DNA of 64,000 bases, taken from NCBI RefSeq assembly GCF_032050975.1, contig NZ_CP116967.1, positions 1,237,001-1,301,000 on the forward strand, written 5' to 3'. Shown piece after piece: positions 26,694 through 34,984 of the stretch. The notes under the pieces are model-generated. The model was not told the DNA's origin. It made no database searches and saw only the letters and a list, made by a program, of their open reading frames with translations. How positions within the stretch are numbered: position 1 is the stretch's first letter; every line of letters begins with the position of its first letter. A program made the translations under genes and the position numbers. The stretch is from Candidatus Nitrospira allomarina (GTDB taxonomy: Bacteria; Nitrospirota; Nitrospiria; Nitrospirales; UBA8639).

Positions 26694-27704
26694 ATGAAAA
26701 CTTCAGCTCTCCCCATGGTTGCCCCGAATCAATCTTCTGGGATGGTTCCGTCGTTTGAGAAAGCGCTGGCCCCCCATTATTCCCTGCCCCTCAAGGCCCA
26801 ATCTATTTCCACGCTTCAGGTTAATGTCGGGAAGGTTTGTAACCAAACCTGTCACCATTGCCATGTCGATGCCGGGCCTCACCGGACGGAAAGCATGAGC
26901 AAAGCCACTATCGATCAAATCCTGGACGTGCTCGATCGCACCCCTCAGATTATGACGGTGGATATCACCGGTGGGGCGCCGGAAATGAACCCCCATTTTG
27001 AGTATCTGGTTGAGCAATGTCGGGTCCGAAACCGGAAGGTGATCGACCGCTGTAATTTGACGGTGTTCTATGTCAAGGGGAAAGCGCATCTTCCTCAATT
27101 TCTTGCAGACCATCACGTGGACATTGTCGCCTCCCTCCCCTGTTATGAAGCCGACAATGTCGATCAGCAACGGGGAAAAGGCGTGTTTAATCGGAGCATT
27201 ACCGCGCTGCAGACTCTCAATGGCTTGGGATATGGAACAGACGGCACCGGCCTCATGCTGGATCTGGTCTACAACCCATTAGGTCCGGTCCTTCCGCCGC
27301 CTCAAATCGAACTCGAACAGGACTTTAAAGGAGAATTGGGCCAGCGATTTGGGATTCGGTTTAACCGGCTCTATACCATTACCAATATGCCGATCAGTCG
27401 TTTCTGGGATGAATTACACGAGGCCGGACAACTTGAACATTACTACACGCTCTTGTTGAATCATTTTAATCCAATGGCTATCAATGGGCTCATGTGTCGG
27501 TCTCTGCTGAGTGTGGGATGGGACGGGCGGCTCTATGACTGTGATTTTAATCAAATGTTGGATCTGCCGATCCAGCCGGAATCTCAAGCCTGGATCGACC
27601 GGTTCAATTTGACGGAACTGAAACACCGACCAATTGCGGTCGGACCCCATTGCCTGGGATGTACGGCAGGTTCCGGTTCATCGTGTGGTGGAGCCCTGAC
27701 CTAA
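26694..27704 (+). CDS. arsS: Radical SAM protein ArsS (arsenosugar-type)
   Basis: A 336-residue radical SAM enzyme. The cluster motif C-x3-C-x2-C is in NVGKVCNQTCHHCHVDAG near residue 50, followed by the SAM-binding VDITGGAPEMNPHF. The C-terminal DUF3641-type region has additional cysteines (MCRSLLSVGWDGRLYDCDF and HCLGCTAGSGSSCGG) that probably bind another cluster. ArsS transfers a deoxyadenosyl group to a methylated arsenical in arsenosugar formation. It follows arsM closely. No arsenic efflux or arsenate reductase gene is in the immediate vicinity. Confidence 0.9.
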   Translation: MKTSALPMVAPNQSSGMVPSFEKALAPHYSLPLKAQSISTLQVNVGKVCNQTCHHCHVDAGPHRTESMSKATIDQILDVLDRTPQIMTVDITGGAPEMNPHFEYLVEQCRVRNRKVIDRCNLTVFYVKGKAHLPQFLADHHVDIVASLPCYEADNVDQQRGKGVFNRSITALQTLNGLGYGTDGTGLMLDLVYNPLGPVLPPPQIELEQDFKGELGQRFGIRFNRLYTITNMPISRFWDELHEAGQLEHYYTLLLNHFNPMAINGLMCRSLLSVGWDGRLYDCDFNQMLDLPIQPESQAWIDRFNLTELKHRPIAVGPHCLGCTAGSGSSCGGALT

Positions 27705-27753
27705 TTCGCCTGCCTTCCATCGTCTATCATCAGTTTTCGAATCCGGTCTTTCT

Positions 27754-28002
27754 TTAGGTGACGTCCTCAAGCTTGAAATGCCTGGCGCAATCCTGGCTAC
27801 AGAAATAATAATTCTTTCCCTTGAGCTCCTGTACAATCGCTGTGCCCGCAGCTACGTATACCTTACAGACGGGGTCTTGAATCATCACATCTTTTCCTGG
27901 GGTGGCGGGGTCAAGTTTGGGCTGACTCCATTCACGGAAAGCTCGACGAACCATAAAGAATAAGATCACTAAAAGAATGAGAATTGTAATTATTTTATAC
28001 AT
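27754..28002 (-). CDS. Small membrane protein with YHS-like metal motif
   Basis: An 82-residue protein with one N-terminal membrane helix (MYKIITILILLVILFFMVRR) and a C-terminal YHS-like/TRASH-type domain (DPVCKVYVAAGTAIVQ, then YYFCSQDCARHF) whose three cysteines could bind a metal ion. An in-frame start at 28083 would extend it by 27 residues, but ATG 28002 begins exactly at the membrane helix. It converges with arsS. A link to metal or metalloid handling is inferred from the motif and from its neighbour. Confidence 0.7.
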   Translation of the reverse strand: MYKIITILILLVILFFMVRRAFREWSQPKLDPATPGKDVMIQDPVCKVYVAAGTAIVQELKGKNYYFCSQDCARHFKLEDVT

Positions 28003-28204
28003 GATGTGTGATGGGCCTTTTGAGATAGATAGCATTTTGTACCATGTTTTCAGTTTTGATTCCACATATGCCGTCAACGGCATTTCCCAAAGATGTTTGT
28101 TGATTCACAGGGACTTTCTTTCATTGCTGTGCCCTTTCTCAACTTGTTAGGATTTTCCCTATGCTGCCGTTGGTCATTATTCTGAATCTCGTAGGTCTCA
28201 GCCC

Positions 28205-28975
28205 ATGTTGATCCGGGTCTTGCTAATGGTTCTCGCATTCGGGGGATGCACCATGAGCCAACCCCTTACGGGAACAATCGTCGATCTGACCTATCCCTTT
28301 GATGAGCATACCGTGTATTGGCCAACGAATGAGTCCTTTCACTGGAAGAAAACGAATTGGGGTCCCAGCAAGCAGGGGCATTGGTATGCATCGGCAGTCT
28401 ACTCCGCTTCAGAGCATGGTGGCACTCATCTCGATGCCCCAATTCATTTTGCAGAGTCCGGATGGAGTGTGGACGAAATCCCCGTCGACCAGTTAACAGG
28501 TGACGCGATCGTGCTGGATATTCGAGCACAGGTGGAGTCCAATCCGGATTATACTTTACAGGTTGACGATATTGCCCAATGGGAAATCTCTTACGGTCCA
28601 ATCCCTCCCAAAGCCATCGTGTTACTCTTGACCGGGTTTGGACGGTATTGGCCGGACAAGGTCCGATATCTTGGTAGCTCCACTCCGGAAGATCCCGCTA
28701 CGCTCCATTTCCCCGGGTTTTCCGCCAAAGCCATCACATTTCTGCTTACGAAAAGAGAAATTTTAGGAATTGGAATAGATACAGCCAGCATTGATGCCGG
28801 GCAGTCACGAGATTTTCCAGTTCATCAAATTCTGGGTCGAGCAAATCGCTATGCGTTGGAGAATGTGGCGCACCTCGAACTGTTGCCACCCAGAGGAGCT
28901 CGAATGACGGCCCTCCCGATGAAGATTCATGGAGGCACAGGAGGACCGGCTCGAATTATTGCAACCGTGCCTTAG
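28205..28975 (+). CDS. Cyclase/kynurenine-formamidase-like lipoprotein
   Basis: A 256-residue metal-dependent hydrolase of the cyclase family. The hallmark HGGTHLDAPIHF at about residue 75 supplies metal-binding His and Asp residues, and GIGIDTASIDAGQSRDFPVH is the second conserved region. The N-terminus (MLIRVLLMVLAFGGCTMS) resembles a lipoprotein signal with FGGC as lipobox, so it may act in the periplasm. Members hydrolyse N-formylkynurenine, isatin or similar amides; the substrate here is unknown. A MoaD-like gene follows 88 bases downstream. Confidence 0.8.
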   Translation: MLIRVLLMVLAFGGCTMSQPLTGTIVDLTYPFDEHTVYWPTNESFHWKKTNWGPSKQGHWYASAVYSASEHGGTHLDAPIHFAESGWSVDEIPVDQLTGDAIVLDIRAQVESNPDYTLQVDDIAQWEISYGPIPPKAIVLLLTGFGRYWPDKVRYLGSSTPEDPATLHFPGFSAKAITFLLTKREILGIGIDTASIDAGQSRDFPVHQILGRANRYALENVAHLELLPPRGARMTALPMKIHGGTGGPARIIATVP

Positions 28976-29063
28976 GGGCTCATCAGATCAACCACCGAAT
29001 GAAAGGTTTCCGGGCTCTCATGAAGATCCTTGGAGAAATATTGATAATGAACAAAAGGAAATT

Positions 29064-29339
29064 ATGGTTACGATTACGTTAATGGGTGATTTGCAAACTG
29101 TTGATGGGGAGCGAGCCCTTGGATGCGAGATTGCTGACTCCGTCACCGTGAAGCAACTGATCAGAAAACAAGGTAAACCGCTTCGGGAAATCTTTCAGTT
29201 GTTAAAAGAAAAAAAAGTCATGGTAACCGTGAATAAACGAATTGCCAGTGAAGAGACTAAAGTCTACGATGGAGATGCCGTCTATATTGTCGCTCACGAT
29301 GGAATGGGACAAAGCGGACTTACGCTCTCCCATTACTAA
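29064..29339 (+). CDS. MoaD/ThiS-like ubiquitin-fold protein lacking the GG tail
   Basis: A 91-residue beta-grasp protein. The pattern VTITLMGDLQTVDGE, VKQLIRKQGKPLREIF, KKVMVTVNKRIASEE and VYDGDAVYIVAHDGMGQ matches MoaD/ThiS folds. MoaD and ThiS need a C-terminal Gly-Gly for adenylation, but this protein ends in SGLTLSHY. It could be a non-activated relative or a protein processed at the C-terminus. AAAGGA lies seven bases before ATG 29064, so this start is preferred over an earlier in-frame one at 28929 that would overlap the cyclase gene. Confidence 0.65.
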   Translation: MVTITLMGDLQTVDGERALGCEIADSVTVKQLIRKQGKPLREIFQLLKEKKVMVTVNKRIASEETKVYDGDAVYIVAHDGMGQSGLTLSHY

Positions 29340-29500
29340 TTTAAGATGACCATGTTGACGGGCTTGGGCCAACGGGGGTCTCCAGTGGTTCACCCATGGG
29401 CTTCAGTCTTCTGGCAGAGACTTCTGACCTGAGGCGGACCTCCTGGCAGCGTATCAAAGGGCTCAAAATCGTCCATCCCCGGTGAGCGATCACCCACGCA

Positions 29501-29535
29501 AAAAAAGGGGAGCCGCCGTACTTGAACGGCTCCCC
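29501..29535 (-). terminator. Intrinsic terminator of the hsp20 pair
   Basis: GGGGAGCCG at 29507-29515 and CGGCTCCCC at 29527-29535 form a perfect nine-base stem with an eleven-base loop. On the minus strand it is followed by seven T residues (A tract at about 29500-29506 on the plus strand). It lies about 20 bases after the stop of the second hsp20 gene. Confidence 0.85.
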
Positions 29536-29554
29536 CTCGAATGTTGAGATCTGA

Positions 29555-29962
29555 TTACCCTTCAGTGATTTGAATTTTGCGAGGTTTTGCAGGCCCCACC
29601 TTTGGCAGGGTTACTCGCAATACTCCATTATTCAGTTTGGCTTCAATGTGTTCCTGATCAATTACTTCAGAAAGAGTAAATTGGCGGAAATATTTCCCGG
29701 TCTCGTACTCGCGTAAAACATGCTCCTCTTTCTCAGGAACAGAAACTGACGGCACACCGCTCAAAGAAAGCACATCGTTACGCAGATCAATTGAGACATT
29801 TTCGGATGGCACCCCGGGCATATCCGCCACAATTGTCAGGGCCTGATCGTCTTCAAATATGTCAACATTGGGTGAAAACACTCGACCAGGGATTGTTTGT
29901 TCCGCATCCGATTTGACTTCCCGCTTATCCCGCACTTGTATATCCTGCGTTTGTGTTGTCAT
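29555..29962 (-). CDS. Hsp20 small heat-shock protein (second of a pair)
   Basis: A 135-residue alpha-crystallin-type chaperone that holds unfolding proteins. The alpha-crystallin domain runs from FEDDQALTIVADMPGV to the end and includes SIDLRNDVLSLSG, the conserved turn LNNGVLRVTLPK and a short tail. AGGAGG lies before ATG 29962, which makes the longer reading to 30019 unlikely. It follows the first hsp20 gene by about 60 bases on the same strand and ends at a clear intrinsic terminator, so the two form a bicistronic unit. Confidence 0.9.
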   Translation of the reverse strand: MTTQTQDIQVRDKREVKSDAEQTIPGRVFSPNVDIFEDDQALTIVADMPGVPSENVSIDLRNDVLSLSGVPSVSVPEKEEHVLREYETGKYFRQFTLSEVIDQEHIEAKLNNGVLRVTLPKVGPAKPRKIQITEG

Positions 29963-30022
29963 AAGTTCATCCTCCTTTGTATTGAATGGGGTCTTCCCCA
30001 TTACTCGCCTCAATTTCAATCT

Positions 30023-30484
30023 TTATCCTGTAATGGCGATTTTTTTTGGTTTAGCCTTTTCGGCTTTAGGCAAGACCACCATTAAAATACCGTGTTGATA
30101 TTTTGCTTGCACTCGCTCACTGTCCACATCAGTGGGCAATGTTAACTGTCGCCGGATTTTTCCAGATTCCCGTTCTCGGCGATGATATCGCACATTAGAT
30201 TGCTCATCCGGAATCGCCCGCTCACCTGTGACAGTAAGATTCCGGCCTGTGACCGACACCTCCAATTTATCGAGCGTCATGCCTGGAACCTCCGAGCGAA
30301 CATATACATTATCGCTATCCTGTGACACATTCATAAGCGGATAGACGCCCGCTGGAGAATCCCAACCATTTACCCTGGATAGTCCATTGAACAAGTGACC
30401 AAGATCTCGTCGAAGCCGGTCTAGCTCTGAAACTCCGCCCGAAAAACCATCAAACGGCCAATTTTCAAATCTTCGAATGACCAT
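30023..30484 (-). CDS. Hsp20 small heat-shock protein (first of a pair)
   Basis: A 153-residue small heat-shock protein with an N-terminal arm (IRRFENWPFDGFSGGVSELD), an alpha-crystallin domain (VYVRSEVPGMTLDKLEVSV through YQHGILMVVLPKAE) and the C-terminal motif KPKKIAITG, which resembles the I-x-I oligomerisation tail. AGGAGGGG precedes the ATG. The two encoded chaperones differ strongly from each other, as is common for class A/B hsp20 pairs. Confidence 0.9.
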   Translation of the reverse strand: MVIRRFENWPFDGFSGGVSELDRLRRDLGHLFNGLSRVNGWDSPAGVYPLMNVSQDSDNVYVRSEVPGMTLDKLEVSVTGRNLTVTGERAIPDEQSNVRYHRRERESGKIRRQLTLPTDVDSERVQAKYQHGILMVVLPKAEKAKPKKIAITG

Positions 30485-31096
30485 AGTTTACCCCTCCTCT
30501 TTGAACTTCTCCTACTTCATTCTTCCAAATGCTAGGTAATTTGTCGGGATACCTTCGAAGGTCACACATTCATCGATGTTACTTATAAAATAATTTCAAA
30601 ATTCCGGGAGTCAAGTAGGACGATCATTTTCGGGGGAAATGCGTAAAAGGAGTGGGAGATTGTTTGGGACACCAGATCGAGGTAGGAACGAGAATGGAAG
30701 CGGAAATAATGAGAAACAGAGGGAGCCCAATCAGCGTAATTGACCTGAAGAAAGCCATGACCACAACCCTCTCGCTTCAACCGTAAGGCCTTTTAGAGAA
30801 TCCGATAAGGAATGCCAAAACCTTGTAATGGCGTGCCTGTTTGTCGGAAAAACAGACAAGACTTATCCTGATCGTAGGATGGGAATTGTTCGCCGACATT
30901 GGGGAAAGTTTTTTGAAAACGTCTTTGTGTAAACCGTATTTGTGTTGGTGTATGGGCGTTCGGGCCATGACGACCATGAGGGTGAACAATCTGGCCGCTA
31001 TTGACATTGTTCAATCCAAATCGTGAATGTATTACTTTCCCAGGAGTGTTTCGCGGTCTGCTGGAGGGCCGCTCACCATTTCATAAGGAGGATACG
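30485..31096. other. Divergent intergenic region upstream of hsp20 and the TPR lipoprotein
   Basis: About 610 bases between divergent genes; both promoters should be here. A perfect 12-base palindrome ACCTTCGAAGGT lies at 30551-30562, upstream of the hsp20 pair and a possible operator. I found no clear RpoH-type promoter. Short frames on the minus strand at 30583-31014 have no ribosome-binding sites or recognisable products. Confidence 0.35.
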
Positions 31097-31546
31097 ATGA
31101 ATCAGCGATCTTTCGGTCTCGGATTACTGTTCCTCATGATGTTGGTTTTGAGTGGATGTGATTCCGGCGAATACGGAAAAGAAACGAAACCGGAACCCAA
31201 AGCGGAAAGTACGCCAATGTCGCCGGCCGAGGCTCCGGGCATGGCGGAAACTTCACAGGTTGAAGGTGCCCTGATGGTAACTGCCGGAGTTGCCGGTGCA
31301 GCAGAAAATGAGGAAGGGGTCAACCATTTTCAACAGGGGCATTGGGACGTGGCCCAAGAACATTTTACGAAAGCCATAGCCGCCAATGCTGACCTTCCGG
31401 AAGCGCATTACAATCTTGCGCTCGCCTTGGATAAGTTGGGAAACCACGCCGACGCGACGAACCATTTCAAAAAGGCCTTGGAGCTGGCTCCGGCTGATCC
31501 GATGATTGCCGGTTCTAAAATTCTTCAGGCCCATGTGGGCGGGTAA
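31097..31546 (+). CDS. TPR-repeat lipoprotein
   Basis: A 149-residue exported protein. The signal MNQRSFGLGLLFLMMLVLSG ends in the lipobox LSGC, so Cys21 is the lipidation site. A Pro/Glu/Ala-rich linker follows. The C-terminal half contains about two TPR units (NHFQQGHWDVAQEHFTKAI and AHYNLALALDKLGNHADATN), ending with a conserved LELAPADPMI. AAGGAGG lies just upstream of ATG 31097. TPR lipoproteins scaffold envelope complexes; the partner is unknown. Confidence 0.85.
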   Translation: MNQRSFGLGLLFLMMLVLSGCDSGEYGKETKPEPKAESTPMSPAEAPGMAETSQVEGALMVTAGVAGAAENEEGVNHFQQGHWDVAQEHFTKAIAANADLPEAHYNLALALDKLGNHADATNHFKKALELAPADPMIAGSKILQAHVGG

Positions 31547-31696
31547 ATGCTCACGTTGATATTGGTCTAACCCGTCAGAAGGATTGTCACAGGACTTTTA
31601 CGGGCATTCTTATTCCTCCCGTTGAGTCCAACGTTGCGCCGAATTCCGGTAAGATCTGTTTCACCGGTGGAAGTTAAGGTATGTCTTGAGTGCTGG

Positions 31697-31873
31697 CAGG
31701 GTGTTGAAAAAGCCTGCCAGCGACGTTCCTGCTTCGCCGGTGCGGCTTCATGCAGGCAGTCGACCCTTGTCCGTGCTCAGGTTATTTTTGTACGCTCCGC
31801 CCGTCCAAGCGGCTGCGGCGTTCCCTTCGAGAGGCCTCAGGGCAGGACTGGATGGGCCTGTTTGAACATCCTG
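31697..31873. repeat. Palindromic repeat element, copy 1
   Basis: About 177 bases with imperfect inverted ends: CAGGGTGTTGAAAAAGCC at the left, and GGCCTGTTTGAACATCCTG at the right, whose complement reads CAGGATGTTCAAACAGGCC. It has no coding content. The left end resembles the start of a second copy near 32740. A 14-base identical segment GAAGTTAAGGTATG precedes both copies (31670-31683 and 32692-32705). It resembles a small non-autonomous or REP-like dispersed element. The rest of 31547-32068 holds no recognisable gene. Confidence 0.5.
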
Positions 31874-32068
31874 CTTTGCTCATGGAAAATTTAAGAATTT
31901 TTATCCTGATATGCCTCAGAAAATTATTGATTTTTCAACCGCCTGCCAGGAGCTTTTCTCAAAACTCGGGTCGCAACGAGATTGTTTTTCCTAATACCAC
32001 ACTCGTTACGAGAGCCGGTTTCACCTTACTCCACGCTCCTTGAAACAATTTTGCCAGGCTCTCCCCCG

Positions 32069-32731
32069 ATGGATGCATTGTATTACCCCTTTCATTTGTG
32101 TCACGAAAAGACTCTCCATCAGCTTGTGGAGAACTATTCACATGTCCATTTTCTGGATTTTATGGCCTTGCAATTAACCCCATTCATGGGGGCAACAGGG
32201 TTTCCAGACCGGATGGGAGATTATTATCCGGAACTATTAGAGACAGGTAGAATCATCCAAGGGCATGGTGTCAGTGGGGCACTGAGTCCGACGATGGTTA
32301 CGGCGGTCAATCATGATCTCGCCGATCCTCTTTGGCGCTCGATCTTTCATGAGGCCTTGAAGGATAATCGACGGTTTCAGAGAGGGTTAGTGGCGTTCTC
32401 CCAGGATAGCCAAGGGCGAAGTTCCGTTCCGACAGACGTTGCGCTTTTGGCGGCATTCCAACAGCCGGAAAGAGAGTTCGCGTCTTATACCGTCGAAAAC
32501 CTTCAAGTCATGAGCCGAAGGCGGTTGTCTGAACAGGAGAAACTGACATTTGAGTATGGATTTGGATTGATAAAAACATCTGCAGCTCTGAACTATAGTA
32601 TTCAGCTCTGCCGACACCTGAGTCTTGTTGCCGTCACCGATTCGCCTGGGCATCATCAGCTGCTGGGAAGGACGTGTCGGCGGGCCAATGTGAAGTTAAG
32701 GTATGGCTGTGTGAAGCGGGAAGGTTACTGA
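32069..32731 (+). CDS. Conserved-looking hypothetical protein
   Basis: I cannot name a family. The 220-residue soluble protein begins MDALYYPFHLCHEKTLHQLV and has recognisable blocks FLDFMALQLTPFMGATGFP, MGDYYPELLETGRIIQGH, a long helix-rich middle and YGFGLIKTSAALNYSIQLCR. There are no signal peptide, membrane segments or zinc motifs. An earlier in-frame ATG at 31982 would add 29 low-quality residues. The gene is flanked by two copies of the palindromic repeat, and its 3' end contains the 14-base segment shared with the upstream copy. Confidence 0.6.
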   Translation: MDALYYPFHLCHEKTLHQLVENYSHVHFLDFMALQLTPFMGATGFPDRMGDYYPELLETGRIIQGHGVSGALSPTMVTAVNHDLADPLWRSIFHEALKDNRRFQRGLVAFSQDSQGRSSVPTDVALLAAFQQPEREFASYTVENLQVMSRRRLSEQEKLTFEYGFGLIKTSAALNYSIQLCRHLSLVAVTDSPGHHQLLGRTCRRANVKLRYGCVKREGY

Positions 32732-32739
32732 ATTGAACG

Positions 32740-32840
32740 GTTGAAAAAGTCCACCAGCGGCCTTCTCGTTACTCGAGGGGCTCAACGTACCCTCCCCTTT
32801 GCGCCTCGCCCTCTTCGCCGCTTGCGGCTTTGCCCGCGGA
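32740..32840. repeat. Palindromic repeat element, copy 2 (partial)
   Basis: GTTGAAAAAGTCCACCAGCG matches the left end of the copy at 31697 (GTTGAAAAAGCCTGCCAGCG) at 17 of 20 positions. It is followed by a GC-rich palindromic stretch (CTCGCCCTCTTCGCCGC, then TTGCGGCTTTGCCCGCGGAG). A matching right end is not apparent, so its extent is approximate. Confidence 0.45.
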
Positions 32841-32942
32841 GAGGCACGTCTTGGCGTGCCGGGGTTTGGCGGGTAAGAAGACAGCCTTGCCGAACGGAGC
32901 CAGGCCATGGATATCTTTTACCCCCGTGGGCACAACCTCTGG

Positions 32943-33866
32943 TTAACGGGGTTCCTCATCGCGGATTCGTACAAAAACCGGAAAGCGAGGGATGCCGTTT
33001 CCGGTCAATCCCTGATGCCGAAACGTGATCCGGCTTTGTAACGGTGGCGGGCGACGCCGCTGCTCATGACTGAGCCCGCTTCCGATAAAGAAGATAATCC
33101 CATTATCCGAGCGCACCTCGAGTGAACCAATCAGACCGACAAACTGACCTTTGCCTGGTCGATACCCGATGACTGTGGCCTCGGCATCAGTAAATAATTT
33201 TAACTTCAGCAAATCCTGACTACGGCCACTGGCATATAACGCGGTGTCCCTGTGCAGCATCAACCCCTCACCGCCTTCATCGATCACTCTGTGCAACCAT
33301 TTCAACAAGTCCTCTTCGCTCCCGACCCGCTGTTGTTCAATGATCCCTAAATAGGGAGAGGCGCTTTCCGTCTGCAAGCCATTCATCGCGATCACCCGTT
33401 GGGCAAAGGTTCCGCCGTGTGTCGGGAGATCAAAGATCATGTAACGCACATGTCCCCACCCATCATGGGGGTGTTGTGTCCGGACAATCGACGATACCTC
33501 TTCATATCGACCTCGCCCCACCCACAACTCTCCGTCCAAGGGCATGGCTGGCAATCCTGTGATAAACCATTCCGGTGCCGCAAACACCTTGCCTCCTCGC
33601 GAAATCAAATGTGTCCCATCCCAACGAGCGCGGACGCCGTCAAGTTTTTCGCTGACCCGGTATTGGCTGAGATCAAGACCCTGCCGATAGACGTCAGCCA
33701 ACATCAGCTCGGGGATCGCGCTGCCTTCTCCGGCAGAGAAGGGAAGAAGAATGATGAGGAGAATAACCGGAAGCAGGCAGTTCTGAAGCCTGCGGCCCGA
33801 ATCCGACAGGTCGATACGATCAGGCGTCAAATGTGGCCGGGATAATCCAGGAAAAGGGTGGTCCAC
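32943..33866 (-). CDS. Secreted ATP-dependent DNA ligase (LigE-like)
   Basis: About 307 residues. The nucleotidyltransferase motif I is YRVSEKLDGVRARWDG, with the lysine that accepts AMP; further motifs are LDGELWVGRGRYEE, FDLPTHGGTFAQR, GGEGLMLHRD and LLKLKLFTDAEATVIGY. An OB-fold lies at the C-terminus. A hydrophobic signal-like segment (LLPVILLIILLPFSAGEG) precedes the catalytic core, as in periplasmic LigE enzymes linked to DNA uptake in other bacteria. GTG 33866 follows GAGGGGGAG and avoids overlap with the aldo/keto reductase gene, whereas the frame could extend to 33965. It seals nicked DNA; extracytoplasmic action is inferred. Confidence 0.8.
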   Translation of the reverse strand: MDHPFPGLSRPHLTPDRIDLSDSGRRLQNCLLPVILLIILLPFSAGEGSAIPELMLADVYRQGLDLSQYRVSEKLDGVRARWDGTHLISRGGKVFAAPEWFITGLPAMPLDGELWVGRGRYEEVSSIVRTQHPHDGWGHVRYMIFDLPTHGGTFAQRVIAMNGLQTESASPYLGIIEQQRVGSEEDLLKWLHRVIDEGGEGLMLHRDTALYASGRSQDLLKLKLFTDAEATVIGYRPGKGQFVGLIGSLEVRSDNGIIFFIGSGLSHEQRRRPPPLQSRITFRHQGLTGNGIPRFPVFVRIRDEEPR

Positions 33867-33894
33867 ATCTCCCCCTCGGGAAGGAGTGGTCTGG

Positions 33895-34734
33895 TCAATC
33901 GGCAATGGTGTCAAGAAGTTCGATTTCTTCAGGCAATAACGCCAATTGTCCGGCCTGGAGATCATCTTTCATATGTTGGTCGCTGGTCGTTCCGGTCAAC
34001 GGGAGCATCCCGATCTGCATGGCAAAGCGAAAGACCACTTGCGCCGGACTTGTCCCTAACCGTTTGGCGATGGCCCGTATGTCGGGATCGCCCATCACGT
34101 CCCTGTTGGCCGTAAGGAGTGAAAAGCCCTGGTAAATGATGCCATGAGTCTGACAAATCCCCCTCACTTCTCTATCCCATCCTTGGGAGGCATAACACCG
34201 GTTCTGTACGACCATGGGTTTGATCTTCGCTTCCGAACACAGTTGGGTGAGTTGTCCGGCTGTGACATTGCTGATGCCAATCATTTTCGTCTTCCCGGAT
34301 TGATAGAGCTCCTCCATGGCCGCCCACACTTCCCGGTCCGATTCTCCCAAACCGAATCGTGAATACGGCCCGTGCAAGACATATGAGTCCACATAGTCGG
34401 TGTGGAGGTGTGCCAGCGAACTGGCAAATGATTGCTGCACCTGAGTGGTGAGATCGGCTGAGGCATCATAGGGGGTTCGATGGTCCTGTCCGTTCACCGG
34501 CGTAAATTTCGTTTGCAAAAACAGGGCCTCCCGCTTCACTCCTTGCTTGTCGAGGACCAGCAGAGCTTCCCCCACCAGGTCTTCCCGGTAATGAATGAGT
34601 TGGTTGGCCGTATCAATGGCCGTGAATCCCGACGCCACCGCTAATTGCACCAGATGGGTCGTAGCACCTTCTTTCCACGCCGTGCCATACATCAACGAGG
34701 GAAGGGGGACATTATTATGTGCGATCAATGTCAT
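33895..34734 (-). CDS. Aldo/keto reductase
   Basis: A 279-residue NADPH-dependent oxidoreductase. The catalytic residues of the family are visible: Asp in FTAIDTANQ, Tyr in QLIHYREDLVG, Lys in FLQTKFTPV and His in DSYVLHGPYS. Later motifs are GISNVTAGQL and VVQNRCYASQGWDREV, which replaces the common N-E-x-H region. The cofactor pocket is suggested by the final segment (LPLTGTTSDQHMKDDL). GGAGGAATCGTT precedes the ATG. It reduces aldehydes or ketones; the substrate is unknown. The DNA ligase gene follows closely on the same strand. Confidence 0.85.
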   Translation of the reverse strand: MTLIAHNNVPLPSLMYGTAWKEGATTHLVQLAVASGFTAIDTANQLIHYREDLVGEALLVLDKQGVKREALFLQTKFTPVNGQDHRTPYDASADLTTQVQQSFASSLAHLHTDYVDSYVLHGPYSRFGLGESDREVWAAMEELYQSGKTKMIGISNVTAGQLTQLCSEAKIKPMVVQNRCYASQGWDREVRGICQTHGIIYQGFSLLTANRDVMGDPDIRAIAKRLGTSPAQVVFRFAMQIGMLPLTGTTSDQHMKDDLQAGQLALLPEEIELLDTIAD

Positions 34735-34984
34735 AACGATTCCTCCAGATTCAACGACCTACCCGTTTTGCCTTCTTCCTGTCCAATTTCTTTAGTGGAA
34801 AGATGGAAATGTGGGACCTATTCTAGCGACTTCACTTGTATTTTTCAGGTATTCAGACGGTATTTTTGGAGAAATGGAAAGGGCTGTTGAATTTGCCCCC
34901 AGTCAGGAATGGGGTCATGGACTGCCTGGGCAGCGAATTTCCCAGGAGACGCACTATCACTTGCCATGGTTGACGGTTGGCATT

